From positions 62,001 through 126,000 of the forward strand of contig CADACD010000005.1 in NCBI GenBank assembly GCA_902786365.1: a stretch of DNA of 64,000 bases. The letters run 5' to 3'. The DNA is from an uncultured Lachnospiraceae bacterium (GTDB lineage: Bacteria > Bacillota > Clostridia > Lachnospirales > Lachnospiraceae). The notes beneath the pieces were generated by a model. That model had not been told where the DNA came from. It made no database searches and was given only the letters and a program-made list of their open reading frames with translations. Below are positions 61,562 through 64,000 of this stretch, piece after piece. Position numbers and translations under genes: made by a program. How positions within the stretch are numbered: the stretch's first letter is position 1; every line of letters begins with the position of its first letter.

Positions 61562-64000
61562 TTATCTGATGATTTCTTTCGCCTTTGCAAGCGCCTCATC
61601 AATTCCGGCAGGATTTTTTCCGCCTGCCTGTGCCATGTTAGGACGTCCACCACCGCCGCCGCCGACAATCGGTGCAATCGCTTTTACAATATTTCCTGCA
61701 TGAGCGCCTTTCTTTACAGCTTCATCATCAGCCATGACAATCAGATTGACTTTATCCAAACCTTGTGCAGAAGCAAGAACAATGATAGCACATGAATTCT
61801 TTTCCTTTAAGCTGTCGCCTAAATTTCGAAGACCATTCATATCAACTCCGTCAACCTTTGTTGCAAGTACATTAAATCCATTGATTTCTTCAAAATTATT
61901 TGCTGCATCACCAAGAGAATTATTGGCAAGTTTACTCTTAAGGCTTTCATTTTCACTGCTTAGAGTTTTAATTTCGCCAAGTAACGCTTCTATTCTGTCA
62001 ACTAGTTTGCTGCTGTCTGTTTTAGCTGCTTTGGCAGCCTCATTTAATGTATTTTCAAGGTTAGCATAATACTTGATAACTCCATCTCCTGTAAGGGCTT
62101 CTATTCGTCTTACACCGGCAGCTACACCACTTTCAGAAATAATTTTAAACAATCTGATATCAGATGTATTTTTGACATGTGTACCACCACAGAATTCCTT
62201 TGAAAATTCACTCATATTGACAACTCGGACTGTCTCACCATATTTTTCACCAAAAAGAGCCGTAGCACCTGTTTTTCTTGCTTCATCAATCGTCATAATC
62301 TGTGTTTCAACATTTAAACTTTCAGCAATTTTTTCATTAACAATATCTTCAACCTGCTTCAGTTCTGCTGCACTTACCGGCTTAGGATTGTTAAAGTCAA
62401 ATCTTAAATGGTCTTTGTTGACAAGTGAACCTGCCTGTTCCACATGGTTTCCGAGGACCATTCTTAACGCTTTTTGTAAAAGATGTGTGGCACTGTGATT
62501 CTTGGCAGTAGAATTTCTAGAAGATTTATCAACTGTAAGTTTTACTTTATCTCCAATTTTAAACATACCCTTTGTCACAACACCGACATGTCCTATTTTT
62601 CCGCCTAAAAGACTAATTGTATTCTCTACAACAAATTCAGCACCATCTGTAGTAATAACACCTGTGTCAGCTTCCTGACCACCCATGGTAGCATAGAATG
62701 GTGTCTCGTCTACAATAATCGTTCCCTCATCACCATCTGCAAGTGCCTGCGCCAGTTCATCAGTTGTAGTGATTGCCGAAATAACAGAGCTATACTCAAG
62801 ATTATCGTATCCGACAAATCGAGAAGTGATAGCCGGATCAATCTGCTCATATACAGTTGCATCAGCTCCCATATAATTACTCTTCTTTCGGCTGTTTCTC
62901 GCATTATCCTTCTGAATCTTCATTGCACTGTCAAATCCTGCCTCGTCAATAGTGTAACCCTTTTCTTCCAAAATTTCTTTTGTCAAATCCATCGGGAAAC
63001 CATATGTGTCATATAATTTGAAAGCATTTTCACCGGATAACTCTGTAAGACCTTCTGCTTCCATCTCTTTTTGCATTGTATTTAATATATTCAAACCTAA
63101 ATCGATTGTCTTATTAAATTTATTCTCTTCTTCTGTAAGGACATTGAATATCATATCCTTCTTCTCTTCAAGTTCGGGATAGCCGTCTTTTGAACCATTT
63201 ATCACAGTCTGACTCAAGTTTGCAAGGAAAGACCCTTTGATTCCAAGCAGCCTTCCATGCCTTGCAGCACGTCTGATAATTCTTCGAAGAACATATCCTC
63301 TTCCCTCATTTGACGGCATAATACCGTCAGAAATCATAAATGTAGCTGAACGAATATGATCTGTGATGATACGAATGGAAACATCTGTTTTGTACTCTTT
63401 CTGGTATTCGACGCCTGCAATCTCACATACCTTGCTACGCAGGTCAAAAATGGTATCGACATCAAAAATAGAATCGACATCCTGAACGACACTCGCAAGA
63501 CGCTCAAGTCCCATACCGGTATCAATGTTCTTCTGCTGTAACTCTTCGTAATTACCATTGCCATCATTTTCAAACTGTGTAAATACATTGTTCCAAATTT
63601 CCATGTATCTGTCGCAGTCACATCCTACCGTACAGTCAGGTTTGCCACATCCATACTTTTCCCCTCTGTCATAATAGATTTCTGAACATGGACCACAAGG
63701 ACCTGCACCATGCTCCCAGAAATTGTCTTCCTTTCCAAATCTAAAAATTCTTTCAGCCGGAATTCCCATCTCTTTATTCCAGATATCGAAGGCTTCATCA
63801 TCATTTTCATATACTGACGGATATAAACGGTCAGCCGACAGCCCTACTACTTCTGTCAAAAATTCCCATGACCAGTGAATAGCTTCTGTCTTGAAATAAT
63901 CTCCAAATGAGAAGTTTCCAAGCATTTCAAAGAATGTACCATGGCGGGCAGTCTTACCGATATTTTCAATATCACCTGTTCTGATACATTTCTGACATGT
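61562..64000 (-). CDS. alaS: Alanine-tRNA ligase, N-terminus beyond the right edge
   Basis: Class II synthetase; the frame is open to base 64000, so about 60 N-terminal residues are missing from view. Visible parts: TCQKCIRTGDIENIGKTARH at the edge, MLGNFSFGDYFK, a tRNA recognition domain (RRIIRRAARHGRLLG), the editing domain with HSATHLLQKAL and CGGTHV, and the C-terminal oligomerisation and glycine-rich C-Ala domain (VGGGGGGRPNMAQAGGKNP). The Met at 63925 is internal, not a start. No T-tract hairpin terminator was found after the stop. Confidence 0.97.
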   Translation of the reverse strand, partial: TCQKCIRTGDIENIGKTARHGTFFEMLGNFSFGDYFKTEAIHWSWEFLTEVVGLSADRLYPSVYENDDEAFDIWNKEMGIPAERIFRFGKEDNFWEHGAGPCGPCSEIYYDRGEKYGCGKPDCTVGCDCDRYMEIWNNVFTQFENDGNGNYEELQQKNIDTGMGLERLASVVQDVDSIFDVDTIFDLRSKVCEIAGVEYQKEYKTDVSIRIITDHIRSATFMISDGIMPSNEGRGYVLRRIIRRAARHGRLLGIKGSFLANLSQTVINGSKDGYPELEEKKDMIFNVLTEEENKFNKTIDLGLNILNTMQKEMEAEGLTELSGENAFKLYDTYGFPMDLTKEILEEKGYTIDEAGFDSAMKIQKDNARNSRKKSNYMGADATVYEQIDPAITSRFVGYDNLEYSSVISAITTTDELAQALADGDEGTIIVDETPFYATMGGQEADTGVITTDGAEFVVENTISLLGGKIGHVGVVTKGMFKIGDKVKLTVDKSSRNSTAKNHSATHLLQKALRMVLGNHVEQAGSLVNKDHLRFDFNNPKPVSAAELKQVEDIVNEKIAESLNVETQIMTIDEARKTGATALFGEKYGETVRVVNMSEFSKEFCGGTHVKNTSDIRLFKIISESGVAAGVRRIEALTGDGVIKYYANLENTLNEAAKAAKTDSSKLVDRIEALLGEIKTLSSENESLKSKLANNSLGDAANNFEEINGFNVLATKVDGVDMNGLRNLGDSLKEKNSCAIIVLASAQGLDKVNLIVMADDEAVKKGAHAGNIVKAIAPIVGGGGGGRPNMAQAGGKNPAGIDEALAKAKEIIR

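Overview
The window is AT-rich, densely coding bacterial chromosome, most likely from a spore-forming member of the Clostridia and probably the Lachnospiraceae. The evidence is the set of endospore-lineage genes (yqfC, yqfD), an L27 protein with the cleavable N-terminal extension next to its protease Prp, a lexA/yneA-type SOS locus, the MinCDE plus MreBCD arrangement, AGGAGG-type ribosome binding sites, and several small proteins of a type I associate with that family. No tRNA, rRNA, CRISPR array, intact insertion sequence or prophage was seen. Almost everything is housekeeping; the accessory material is concentrated at about 2.9-6.2 kb.

Layout. 0-3 kb: the end of a U32-type peptidase gene and htpG with a perfect CIRCE operator. 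3-6.2 kb: a mobile-type AAA ATPase/PD-(D/E)XK gene, a small hypothetical gene, and a decayed locus ending in a fragment of a paralogue of that ATPase. 6.2-8.5 kb: a ZTP riboswitch with terminator, a PurO-type IMP cyclohydrolase and a stand-alone AICAR formyltransferase, i.e. the last two steps of IMP synthesis encoded as two genes under control of the intermediate they consume. 8.5-16 kb: clpB, a YetF-like membrane protein, a Tyr/Asn-rich small protein, then secG-rnr-smpB, with deoC convergent. 17-22 kb: an L21 leader, rplU-prp-rpmA-obgE, then yhbY-nadD-yqeK-rsfS. 22-25 kb: lexA and a YneA-like LysM protein divergent around an array of LexA boxes, then a tyrosine recombinase.

25-30.4 kb (minus): a cytidylate-kinase-like gene, sepF-lspA-rluD-like, yggS and a HlyD-like membrane protein. 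30.9-40.7 kb (minus): the cell-shape and division cluster radC-mreB-mreC-mreD-PBP2-minC-minD-minE-rodA and a methylglyoxal-synthase-like gene. 40.7-49.4 kb (minus): miaB-mutS-mutL-miaA and a PLP enzyme. 49.5-57.4 kb (minus): an M14 peptidase, 5-formyl-THF cyclo-ligase, a DUF896 protein, a beta-propeller-like unknown, proB, two FAD proteins and a membrane protein. 57.4-64 kb (minus): cdd, ybeY, phoH, yqfD, yqfC, rpsU and the 3' part of alaS, cut by the right edge.

The points most worth a second look are: the methylglyoxal-synthase-like protein, which has Val where the E. coli enzyme has catalytic Asp71; the long cytoplasmic insertion in LspA; the LexA-box array; the ZTP riboswitch and split purH; the CIRCE placed upstream rather than downstream of the htpG promoter; two related palindromic intergenic elements; the in-frame 33-bp repeats in mutL; and the decayed ATPase paralogue. 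I found no convincing wholly new multi-gene system.
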